From Candidatus Nanoarchaeia archaeon (GTDB lineage Archaea; Nanobdellota; Nanobdellia; Woesearchaeales; CG1-02-33-12): 5,270 nucleotides of DNA. A model generated the notes under the pieces. It did not search any database and had not been told where the DNA came from. It worked only from the letters and a program-made list of their open reading frames with translations. Both the position numbers and the translations under genes were made by a program. Every line of letters starts with the position of its first letter. The first letter of the stretch is position 1. Shown piece after piece: positions 1 through 4,684 of this stretch. The DNA is taken from contig JAQTRH010000072.1 of NCBI GenBank assembly GCA_028711925.1, positions 1-5,270 of the forward strand. The letters run 5' to 3'.

Positions 1-824
1 ATGAAATCTTTATCACAGTCATGGAAGGAGAAGAGTTGGTTATAAGGCCTTATGCAACAGACGCAGATGGAGATAAAGTAAGATACTGGTATTCCGGGTT
101 TTCTGATTCATCAACAAGGTATGTTGATTATGGCGAGGCAGGAGTTTATAGCTTAGTTGTTCATGCAACAGACGGCAAAATCTTCAGCTCATATAATATA
201 ACAGTTTTAGTGGAAAAAACAAACAGGCCGCCAGTAATCGAGTCACCAGACGAGATTGCTGCTGATGAGGGCGAAACTATTAGCTTTAATGTAAACGCTT
301 ATGACACTGATGGTGATGATATAGTTTACCTTGTTGCAGAGAATATGCCTGAGGGAGCTACTTTCATCAACAATTTATTTCAGTGGACTCCTGGATTTGG
401 CACAGTTAACAACGAGAAAAAAGAATTCATAATTGAGTTTTACGCAGCTGATTACAACCTTACCTCAGAAAAGATCGTGAGAATAACTGTTAATAACAAA
501 AACAGGGCTCCAATAGTTGTCAATGCAACGCCTGAACATGAAATAAAAGTTTATGAAGGAGATATGGTAACATTTAAGGTTAATGCATTTGATTATGAGA
601 ATGATACCATCACATACAAATGGAAGTTTGGAACCTTTGAAACATACACTGATGGGAATATACACTCAAGAGTATTTACAATTCCAGGAAGAAAGAATGT
701 TGATGTCATTGTTTCAGATGGAATAGAGCAGGCATCATATAGGTGGATAGTTGATGTATTTGAAAGAACAACAGCTCCTCAGCAAGAGGAGCAGGTTTTT
801 AAAAGATATATCATAGAAGGATAA
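1..824 (+). CDS. Surface protein with tandem Ig/cadherin-like repeats (5' partial, C-terminal part)
   Basis: The reading frame is open from nt 3 to the TAA at 822-824, and the first ATG at 21 lies inside a repeat (EIFITV precedes it), so the gene begins upstream of the window and that ATG is not its start. Three related beta-sandwich units of about 85-95 residues are visible. Each starts with an (E)GE/GD strand and an Asp-rich turn (DADGD, DTDGD, DYEND), and they are separated by the linkers NRPPVI and NRAPIV. The middle unit carries a putative-Ig signature, MPEGATF followed by FQWTP. Such repeats are known from archaeal and bacterial extracellular adhesion, S-layer-associated or enzyme-stalk proteins, and the Asp-rich turns may bind calcium. 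No membrane segment or sorting signal is seen at the C-terminus, which ends in a polar TTAPQQEEQ tail. Cell-surface location is therefore inferred, and the specific role cannot be read from this fragment. Confidence 0.85.
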   Translation, partial: EIFITVMEGEELVIRPYATDADGDKVRYWYSGFSDSSTRYVDYGEAGVYSLVVHATDGKIFSSYNITVLVEKTNRPPVIESPDEIAADEGETISFNVNAYDTDGDDIVYLVAENMPEGATFINNLFQWTPGFGTVNNEKKEFIIEFYAADYNLTSEKIVRITVNNKNRAPIVVNATPEHEIKVYEGDMVTFKVNAFDYENDTITYKWKFGTFETYTDGNIHSRVFTIPGRKNVDVIVSDGIEQASYRWIVDVFERTTAPQQEEQVFKRYIIEG

Positions 825-847
825 TTTGTTGAATCAGCAATAGAAAA

Positions 848-857
848 TTATATAAAT
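848..857 (+). promoter_or_regulatory. Archaeal box A (TATA) promoter for the THUMP gene
   Basis: The sequence TTATATAAAT follows an A-rich stretch that could serve as a BRE and lies about 38 nt before the ATG at 890. Initiation about 25 nt downstream would leave a short leader that still includes the GGGGTGG element. This suggests that the THUMP/Cys-rich pair is transcribed separately from the upstream surface-protein gene. Such motifs are common in AT-rich DNA, so the call rests mainly on position. Confidence 0.5.
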
Positions 858-878
858 ATAAAGGACAATATAATTAAT

Positions 879-885
879 GGGGTGG
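879..885 (+). promoter_or_regulatory. Probable ribosome binding site of the THUMP gene
   Basis: GGGGTGG ends 4 nt before the ATG at 890 and resembles the archaeal GGTGA-type Shine-Dalgarno. It supports this ATG as the start. The nearby ATG at 877 and the GTG and TTG triplets between 882 and 888 are out of frame with the coding region. Confidence 0.55.
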
Positions 886-889
886 TTGA

Positions 890-1408
890 ATGGTTGATGC
901 AAATCTTCTTGTAACCTATGATCCAAACCATATTGGATTGGCCAAAGAGGAAATAACATCTATTCTTAAGAAAATTGGGATTACGCCTAACTTCTTGGAT
1001 TTAAAAGTAGATGGCTTATTCAGGATAAATATTGAAGAGCCAAAGAAAGCAGTAAAAAAATTATCTGAAATATGCAAAAAGGACTCTTCTGATTTTAGTA
1101 TAACATTTCATTGGATTCCCGTTGATAACTGGACAAAGTCAACTATAGAGGACATGCAGCATGTTATAAAAGGGTTGGTTGATCATATCAGCGAGAAGGA
1201 AAGATGGAAGATGGATATAGCAAAGAGATGCTATGATAAATACAGCACAACAGAGCTTATAATGAAGCTTACAGAGATTGTTGACAAACCGAATGTTGAT
1301 TTAAACAACCCTGACAAGATAATAAGGGTGGATATAATAGGAGATGAGGCAGGAATATCTGTGCTTGAAAAAAACGAAATATTAAATACTACATCAGTTA
1401 GCAAGTAA
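890..1408 (+). CDS. THUMP-domain RNA-binding protein (COG1818 / Tan1-THUMPD1-like)
   Basis: This 172-aa protein resembles the archaeal COG1818 group, homologous to eukaryotic Tan1/THUMPD1. The N-terminal half (about 1-75) opens with NLLVTYDPNH and forms an alpha/beta module. The C-terminal half (about 105-168) has the THUMP hallmarks: KERWKMDIAKR, a TTELIMKLTEIVDKPNVDL segment, and the closing strands IIRVDIIGDEAGIS. THUMP domains bind the acceptor/3' end of tRNA and deliver it to a modification enzyme. Tan1 is the tRNA partner of the Kre33/NAT10 acetyltransferase, but no acetyltransferase or methyltransferase domain is present here, so the protein would act as a stand-alone adaptor. The archaeal partner is not established and cannot be inferred from these neighbours. 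The length fits the family. The next gene starts 17 nt downstream, suggesting co-transcription with a membrane protein, which is an unexpected pairing. Confidence 0.8.
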   Translation: MVDANLLVTYDPNHIGLAKEEITSILKKIGITPNFLDLKVDGLFRINIEEPKKAVKKLSEICKKDSSDFSITFHWIPVDNWTKSTIEDMQHVIKGLVDHISEKERWKMDIAKRCYDKYSTTELIMKLTEIVDKPNVDLNNPDKIIRVDIIGDEAGISVLEKNEILNTTSVSK

Positions 1409-1414
1409 TAAACA

Positions 1415-1420
1415 GAGGTG
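1415..1420 (+). promoter_or_regulatory. Shine-Dalgarno fixing a TTG start for the Cys-rich membrane protein
   Basis: GAGGTG ends 5 nt before the TTG at 1426, an ideal spacing. The first in-frame ATG, at 1438, would lie 17 nt away. Position therefore favours TTG initiation at 1426. The site lies in the 17-nt gap after the THUMP gene, consistent with translation from a shared mRNA. Confidence 0.7.
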
Positions 1421-1425
1421 ATTTT

Positions 1426-2073
1426 TTGAAAAAAGATATGCATAATAAGTATAATCTTATGTTTCTTATCTTACTGGCTTCTTTGATAATTCTTATTTCT
1501 GTTGTTTTGCTGAAAAAACCAAATGAATGTCCTTCTTGCCCGGAATGCATATGCCCTGACTGCGTTATGGACTGCTCTTTATGCCCTGAAAAAATAAAAA
1601 CAGAAACAAATACATTGGAAACAATAAGATATATTTGCTTTGATGGAAGGGCTGTTGATGAAAAACAGGATTGCCTTAATCAAGATGATATTGATTTCCA
1701 GCCAGTATTAACAAACGAAGAAGGCACTTCCATAAAGGAGGTTAATGTTAATCCAGCATGCATAAAAGGAAATAATGGAGGATTCGTTTATTTTGACACA
1801 TCTGTTTTGCCAAAAGAAATCATATTTCAGGTAAAGGAAAGCATCGATGATGAATACAGGGAAATACACAGAATGAACGGAGTTTTTTATAAATACACTT
1901 ATTTTGAGATATGCGAAACATGTTTTGGCAATGCAGACTTCAGCCTTGAAAAAGACAAAGTATATCTTTTTAGGGCAATGTTCAATATGACTGTGCTTGA
2001 TAAGGTATATTATTCAAATGAGCATATAATAGACACAAGAGAACATTCGGATTATATTAAGAAGAAATGCTAA
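1426..2073 (+). CDS. Membrane-anchored cysteine-rich protein of unknown function
   Basis: A 215-aa protein with a TTG start chosen from the well-placed GAGGTG. A short basic N-terminus (KKDMHNKYN) precedes one hydrophobic segment at about residues 11-29, which acts as a signal anchor or uncleaved signal peptide. Directly after the membrane is a compact cluster of seven cysteines (35, 38, 41, 43, 46, 50, 53) built from repeated CP/CxxC units. Next comes the segment IRYICFDGRAVDEKQDC (Cys71, Cys83), which resembles the YVCPDG...C segments common in DPANN membrane proteins, to my recollection. The rest is probably beta-rich, with a further CxxC (163, 166), one isolated Cys (112) and a C-terminal Cys, giving 13 in all. 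The protein probably faces outward with disulfides, or binds metal through the juxtamembrane cluster; neither can be decided from sequence. It lies 17 nt after the THUMP gene and is probably co-transcribed with it. I do not recognise a characterised family. Confidence 0.75.
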   Translation: MKKDMHNKYNLMFLILLASLIILISVVLLKKPNECPSCPECICPDCVMDCSLCPEKIKTETNTLETIRYICFDGRAVDEKQDCLNQDDIDFQPVLTNEEGTSIKEVNVNPACIKGNNGGFVYFDTSVLPKEIIFQVKESIDDEYREIHRMNGVFYKYTYFEICETCFGNADFSLEKDKVYLFRAMFNMTVLDKVYYSNEHIIDTREHSDYIKKKC

Positions 2074-2093
2074 AATATTGTTATTTCTTACAG

Positions 2094-2106
2094 AAAGCTT
2101 TAAATA
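2094..2106 (+). promoter_or_regulatory. BRE/box A promoter of the uS7 gene
   Basis: AAAGCTTTAAATA, a purine-rich BRE followed by box A TTTAAATA, lies about 36-48 nt before the uS7 ATG. It is identical over 13 nt to the promoter of the kinase gene at 3271-3283. Initiation about 25 nt after box A would fall near 2128, giving a short leader with at best a weak GAGTGA element at 2127-2132. uS7 therefore appears to have its own promoter and not to depend on the upstream membrane-protein gene. Confidence 0.65.
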
Positions 2107-2141
2107 TAAATGGAAATCTCCTTCTAGAGTGAATAATAAAA

Positions 2142-2741
2142 ATGGATGAGATAAAGGCTTTTAACAGATGGAGCGTAAAGGAAATAACTGTAACAGATGC
2201 AGGGCTTAAGGATTACATAAACCTTGAGCCAAAGATAATACCTAAAACAGGGGCAAGATATGCAGGAGCAAGATTCCATAAGTCAAAAACATTCATAGTT
2301 GAAAGATTAATAAATAAGGTTATGGTGCCAGGCCATAAGGGAAAAAAGCACTTTATAACCTCTAATAAATCAACAGGAAAGTCGCAAACAGCTTATTATA
2401 TTGTCGAGGAAACATTAAAGGTTATTGAGCAAAGAACAAAGCAGAACCCTATAGCTGTTTTTGTGAAGGCATTGGAAAACGCAGCCCCAAGGGAAGAAGT
2501 AATCACAATAGAATACGGCGGAGCAAGATACCCGAAAGCAATCGAGTGCGCACCACAAAGGAGAATAGACCTTGCACTAAGGTATATGGTTCAGGGGGCA
2601 TTTACAAAATCATTTAACTCTAAGAGAGATGCAGTAAGCGCATTAGCAGATGAGATAATAAACGCATACAACCTAAGCAACTCATCAAACGCAATATCAA
2701 AGAAATTAGATGCAGAAAGGCAGGCAGACGCATCAAGGTAA
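2142..2741 (+). CDS. rps7: Small ribosomal subunit protein uS7 (archaeal S7 type)
   Basis: This 199-aa protein is the archaeal/eukaryotic form of ribosomal protein S7, which binds the 3' major domain of 16S rRNA, nucleates head assembly of the 30S subunit and lines the E site. Family blocks are visible in order: the N-terminal extension with IIPKTGARYAGARFHKSK (about 33-50), the helix with NKVMVPGHKGKKH, TAYYIVEETLKVIEQRTKQNP (about 85-105), the signature ALENAAPREE followed by YGGARYPKAI, PQRRIDLALRYM (about 138-149), and the C-terminal LADEIINAYNLSNSSNAISKK ending in ADASR. The length is normal. uS7 usually sits in a str-like cluster with uS12 and elongation factors, but neither neighbour is one. 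Upstream is a membrane protein, and downstream is a gene on the opposite strand whose stop codon abuts this one. The gene looks intact and is less AT-rich than its downstream neighbour. Confidence 0.96.
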   Translation: MDEIKAFNRWSVKEITVTDAGLKDYINLEPKIIPKTGARYAGARFHKSKTFIVERLINKVMVPGHKGKKHFITSNKSTGKSQTAYYIVEETLKVIEQRTKQNPIAVFVKALENAAPREEVITIEYGGARYPKAIECAPQRRIDLALRYMVQGAFTKSFNSKRDAVSALADEIINAYNLSNSSNAISKKLDAERQADASR

Positions 2742-3209
2742 TTATTTATATTTTTTTAGAATTGATTTTTCTAATTTTTCTATTGTTTTTTCAAGTTCTT
2801 TGTATTTTTTTGTTTTATTTATCTTTTTAGAATACACTAAAGGATGATTTATTATCGCATCATATACTTTTTTCTCTCCTTGTATTGATGCCATTTCCTG
2901 TATTGTTTTCCTAAAACCCTCTTTTTGTTTTTTGTTGCCAGATGCCTTAATTAATGGGTCTATAATGAGGTTAAGGTATCTTTCTTTATTTTCTTTATAT
3001 CCATTATTTTCAACTTCAGCATAATTAGAAGATATAATCTTGCTCAGTACATCTATCCTATCTTTATCTCTTAATCCATTAACAGCATACCTTATCCAGT
3101 TTTTGTAAGGTATAGTTGAAATAAAATCTCTGGATTCTTTGCAATTTATATTTTTAACTGCATCTTTTATTTTAAAGTACATGTTATCTTCATTATATTG
3201 ATTTTCCAT
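2742..3209 (-). CDS. Hypothetical lysine-rich helical protein
   Basis: A 155-aa protein that I do not recognise. It is soluble, with no signal peptide or membrane segment, strongly Lys/Asn/Ile-rich, and predicted by eye to be almost all helical. The C-terminus (about 128-155, KKYKELEKTIEKLEKSILKKYK region) has heptad-like spacing and could form a short coiled coil or basic tail. A possible helix-rich core spans NWIRYAVNGLRDKDRIDVLSKIIS (about 37-60) and PLIKASGNKKQKEGFRKTIQEMA. Start ATG 3207-3209 is supported by a box A ending about 22 nt upstream, implying a leaderless mRNA. The TAA (2742-2744) directly abuts the uS7 stop codon. Base composition is visibly more AT-rich than that of uS7, which fits a fast-evolving or lineage-specific gene. 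Real coding is supported by length, promoter placement and the clean fit between two neighbours. Confidence 0.7.
   Translation of the reverse strand: MENQYNEDNMYFKIKDAVKNINCKESRDFISTIPYKNWIRYAVNGLRDKDRIDVLSKIISSNYAEVENNGYKENKERYLNLIIDPLIKASGNKKQKEGFRKTIQEMASIQGEKKVYDAIINHPLVYSKKINKTKKYKELEKTIEKLEKSILKKYK
2751..2811 (+). terminator. T-tract cluster likely terminating the uS7 transcript
   Basis: Five T-runs of 5 to 7 nt (2751-2757, 2766-2770, 2775-2779, 2786-2791, 2805-2811) start 10 nt after the uS7 stop. Archaeal RNA polymerase terminates intrinsically at T-rich tracts in the non-template strand. These runs are the complement of Lys, Glu and Asn codons at the 3' end of the opposing gene, so the signal lies inside coding sequence. 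Confidence 0.55.
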
Positions 3210-3230
3210 AAACAGAGATTTATTTACTTA

Positions 3231-3238
3231 TATATAAA
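3231..3238 (-). promoter_or_regulatory. Box A promoter of the lysine-rich hypothetical gene
   Basis: Read on the minus strand this is TTTATATA, within the longer ATTTATATATAAG. Its centre is about 26 nt before the ATG at 3209, the usual box A to transcription start distance, so transcription would begin at or next to the start codon. No Shine-Dalgarno is visible between the two. It shares the 96-bp divergent region with the kinase promoter. Confidence 0.6.
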
Positions 3239-3270
3239 TATTACTGTTAAGTGGTTAATTTAATAATTCA

Positions 3271-3283
3271 AAAGCTTTAAATA
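3271..3283 (+). promoter_or_regulatory. BRE/box A promoter of the kinase gene (leaderless)
   Basis: AAAGCTTTAAATA is identical to the 13-nt promoter element before uS7 at 2094-2106. The box A centre is about 27 nt before the ATG at 3306, so the start codon probably coincides with the 5' end of the mRNA. No Shine-Dalgarno is seen before the ATG, consistent with leaderless translation. Confidence 0.65.
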
Positions 3284-3305
3284 AAGACTTTCCATATAAT
3301 GTATT

Positions 3306-4040
3306 ATGCACAAGAATTTTGTGATGGTTGATGGCCTTGACGGCTCTGGAAAAGGAGTTATTGTTAATGCCCTCAGAAAATGGGCCGAAGAAAAAAACCT
3401 TAACATTCTGGATTTAAAAGACTTCTGCGATGAAAATAAAAGACTGCCCAAGCCAAACGAAATAACAGATTATGATGCAATAATTTCGTGCGAGATGACA
3501 AACTGCTGGATTGGCTCTGCCTTGAGGGAAGAAATCGTAAGAAACAACAAGAGAGATTATTCCATACTGTCAACAGCGCAGGCATTTGCTTTAGACAGGG
3601 AAATACTTTACAAGAGAGTTTTGATTCCTGCATTAAAACAGGGCAAGTACGTTTTTCAGAAAAGGGGAGTTATAAGTTCGATTGTTTACCAGCCTTTGCA
3701 AGGCAGCATAGCCCTTAGTGAGATAATGAAGATGCCTGGAAACAGGTTGGCTATACAAAACGCACCGGGCCTTCTTTTAATAGCTGTTGTAGCCCCTGAA
3801 ACAGTGATGTACAGGCTTAAGCAGAGGGAAAAGCAGGACAGCGCGATATTTGAGGAGATAAACTTTCAGAGAAAACTCGAGCAAAGGTATAACAGCCAAT
3901 GGCTTAAAAATCTTTTTGAGAATCATGGCTCTAAAGTGATTTACATTGACACAAACTTTCCAAAAACAACAGAAGACACAGAAAAAGAAACATTAAAGAT
4001 ATGGGCTGATTTTACAGAAGATAAGTTTAAAGAGCTTTGA
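3306..4040 (+). CDS. Thymidylate-kinase-like P-loop nucleotide kinase, divergent
   Basis: A 244-aa P-loop kinase with the fold order of thymidylate kinase (dTMP + ATP to dTDP + ADP). The Walker A region is at residues 10-17 (GLDGSGKG) after the strand NFVMVD. The conserved helix AFALDREILYKRVLIPAL (about 94-110), a DR-motif equivalent QKRG at 118-121 followed by SSIVYQ (124-129), the strand APGLLLIAVVAPE with the following helix (about 153-173), and a LID-like stretch RLKQREKQD...FEE...LEQRY are all recognisable. Two key positions differ from normal TMP kinases. The Ser/Thr after the P-loop lysine is Gly17, followed by Val and not the Thr seen in adenylate kinase's GKGT; and the Asp of the DRY motif is Lys119. 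At 244 aa it is somewhat longer than typical 195-215 aa TMP kinases, with extra sequence around 40-60 and 130-150. It could be an active TMP kinase variant, another nucleoside/nucleotide kinase, or altered in activity. Its stop abuts that of the opposing small ORF. Confidence 0.75.
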   Translation: MHKNFVMVDGLDGSGKGVIVNALRKWAEEKNLNILDLKDFCDENKRLPKPNEITDYDAIISCEMTNCWIGSALREEIVRNNKRDYSILSTAQAFALDREILYKRVLIPALKQGKYVFQKRGVISSIVYQPLQGSIALSEIMKMPGNRLAIQNAPGLLLIAVVAPETVMYRLKQREKQDSAIFEEINFQRKLEQRYNSQWLKNLFENHGSKVIYIDTNFPKTTEDTEKETLKIWADFTEDKFKEL

Positions 4041-4136
4041 TTATTGTTTTTTTTCCTGCTTTGGATTTTTTTCTTCAATGAATTCGTCTAGTTTTGTGTT
4101 TGTCTTCGCTGTTTTGTATTTTATTCCATTCTTCAT
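4041..4136 (-). CDS. Small ORF of 31 codons downstream of dUTPase (putative small protein)
   Basis: On the minus strand, ATG at 4134-4136 opens a 31-codon frame to TAA at 4041-4043, giving a charged, soluble peptide that begins MKNGIKYKTAKTNTKLDEF and ends in a Lys/Gln-rich tail (KQEKKQ). Its main support is translational: GAGGT at 4143-4147 lies 6 nt before the ATG, the best Shine-Dalgarno in the window, and starts 3 nt after the dUTPase stop codon. This implies a two-gene unit with translational coupling. The peptide has no membrane segment and no cysteines, and I do not recognise it. The Asp-Glu-Phe-Ile-Glu-Glu centre could form a short helix. Its stop codon abuts the kinase stop exactly, the same arrangement seen at 2741/2742. 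It could be a true small protein or a chance ORF in a 3' UTR; the ribosome binding site tips the balance. Confidence 0.55.
   Translation of the reverse strand: MKNGIKYKTAKTNTKLDEFIEEKNPKQEKKQ
4047..4072 (+). terminator. T-tract terminator for the kinase transcript
   Basis: A run of eight Ts (4047-4054) begins 7 nt after the kinase TGA, and a second run of seven (4066-4072) follows. This matches the archaeal intrinsic T-tract terminator. Both runs are antisense to Lys and Glu codons of the small ORF at 4041-4136. Confidence 0.55.
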
Positions 4137-4142
4137 TTTTCT

Positions 4143-4147
4143 ACCTC
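4143..4147 (-). promoter_or_regulatory. Shine-Dalgarno of the 31-codon ORF
   Basis: The minus-strand sequence AAAGAGGTAG is followed 4 nt later by ATG; the GAGGT core is 6 nt from the start codon. It sits just after the dUTPase TAA (4150-4152), suggesting ribosomes finishing dUTPase can reinitiate here. It is the main evidence that the small ORF is translated. Confidence 0.6.
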
Positions 4148-4149
4148 TT

Positions 4150-4593
4150 TTAGTTTAATCCAGTGCTTCCAAAGCCGCCTTGGTTTCTCTTGGTTTCATC
4201 AAGCTCTTCAACTTCCTGAAACTCAGCTTCCTTAAATTTGTTGAAAACCATCTGGGCTATTTTGATTGCTTTTTTTACCTTAAATTCTTCTGAGCCATGG
4301 TTTATCAATATAACACAGATTTCTCCGCGGTATCCGGAATCAATTGTGCCAACTGAGTTGCATAAGGATATTCCATGGTTTAATGCAAGGCCTGACTTTG
4401 GCCTTACCTGGGCCTCATAACCATATGGAATTGATATCTTTATTCCTGTTTTTACGAGTTTTCTTTCTCCTGGCTTAAGAACACAATCCTCATCAGAATA
4501 AAGGTCAACTCCTGCATCGCCGTCATGGGCATAGCACGGAATTATTGCGCTTGCACTTACTCTTTTTATCTTTACCTTAAGCTTTTCTGTCAA
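4150..4593 (-). CDS. dut: dUTP diphosphatase (dUTPase, trimeric Dut family)
   Basis: This 147-aa protein hydrolyses dUTP to dUMP and PPi, keeping uracil out of DNA and feeding dTMP synthesis. All five motifs of the homotrimeric dUTPase family are present in order: motif 1 DAGVDL (26-31), motif 2 RPKSGLA (64-70) with the phosphate-contacting Ser, motif 3 NSVGTIDSGYRGE (79-91) containing the presumed catalytic Asp85 and the uracil-stacking Tyr88, motif 4 KIAQMVF (111-117; the usual GDRIAQ reads AIKIAQ), and the flexible P-loop-like C-terminal motif 5 RNQGGFGSTG (136-145). The length is typical for the family and the enzyme looks fully functional. The family also includes dCTP deaminases, but the motif 3 TIDSGYRGE and the C-terminal arm favour dUTPase. 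The start is TTG at 4591-4593, placed by GAGGG 6 nt upstream. It is followed by a small ORF and is convergent with a thymidylate-kinase-like gene, consistent with a role in dTTP supply. Confidence 0.95.
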   Translation of the reverse strand: MTEKLKVKIKRVSASAIIPCYAHDGDAGVDLYSDEDCVLKPGERKLVKTGIKISIPYGYEAQVRPKSGLALNHGISLCNSVGTIDSGYRGEICVILINHGSEEFKVKKAIKIAQMVFNKFKEAEFQEVEELDETKRNQGGFGSTGLN

Positions 4594-4599
4594 AAATAT

Positions 4600-4604
4600 C
4601 CCTC
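4600..4604 (-). promoter_or_regulatory. Shine-Dalgarno fixing the TTG start of dUTPase
   Basis: On the minus strand GAGGG ends 6 nt before the TTG at 4593. No in-frame ATG or GTG start lies in a better position, and the family's N-terminus needs the residues encoded from here. This is the second TTG start in the window. Confidence 0.65.
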
Positions 4605-4636
4605 TTTTTGCAACGAAAAATAGAAAGCACAGATAG

Positions 4637-4644
4637 TATTTAAA
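4637..4644 (-). promoter_or_regulatory. Box A promoter of dUTPase
   Basis: The minus strand reads TTTAAATA, the same core as the uS7 and kinase promoters, about 44-51 nt before the TTG at 4593. Initiation about 25 nt downstream leaves a leader of roughly 20 nt that contains the GAGGG ribosome binding site. Confidence 0.55.
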
Positions 4645-4684
4645 TTAAATCAAGATTAAAAATATATAATCAAAACAATTATTG

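Noticed and set aside
1..3. ATG at the very first base as a gene start
   Set aside because: It is in a different frame from the Ig-repeat protein; the real frame runs from nt 3 with no start in the window.
465..665. 66-codon minus-strand ORF inside the Ig-repeat gene
   Set aside because: It is antisense to a clear repeat-domain coding region, has no ribosome binding site or promoter logic, and has a low-complexity hydrophobic product.
1231..1443. 70-codon minus-strand ORF across the THUMP/Cys-rich junction
   Set aside because: It is antisense to two well-supported genes, and its Ser/Ile-rich product is typical of a shadow frame.
3210..3305. Possible tRNA or other RNA gene in the divergent gap
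   Set aside because: There is no cloverleaf-capable GC-rich stems or tRNA consensus boxes, and the interval is fully explained by two promoters.
3260..3451. 63-codon minus-strand ORF across the kinase start and divergent promoter
   Set aside because: It overlaps both the kinase promoter and the kinase N-terminus with the P-loop, and has no ribosome binding site.
3400..3718. Alternative ORFs in both strands within the kinase gene (3400-3633 minus, 3488-3718 plus)
   Set aside because: They overlap the conserved kinase core in other frames and show no family features.
4238..4420. 60-codon plus-strand ORF inside dUTPase
   Set aside because: It is antisense to dUTPase motifs 2 to 4, so it is a mirror of conserved coding sequence.
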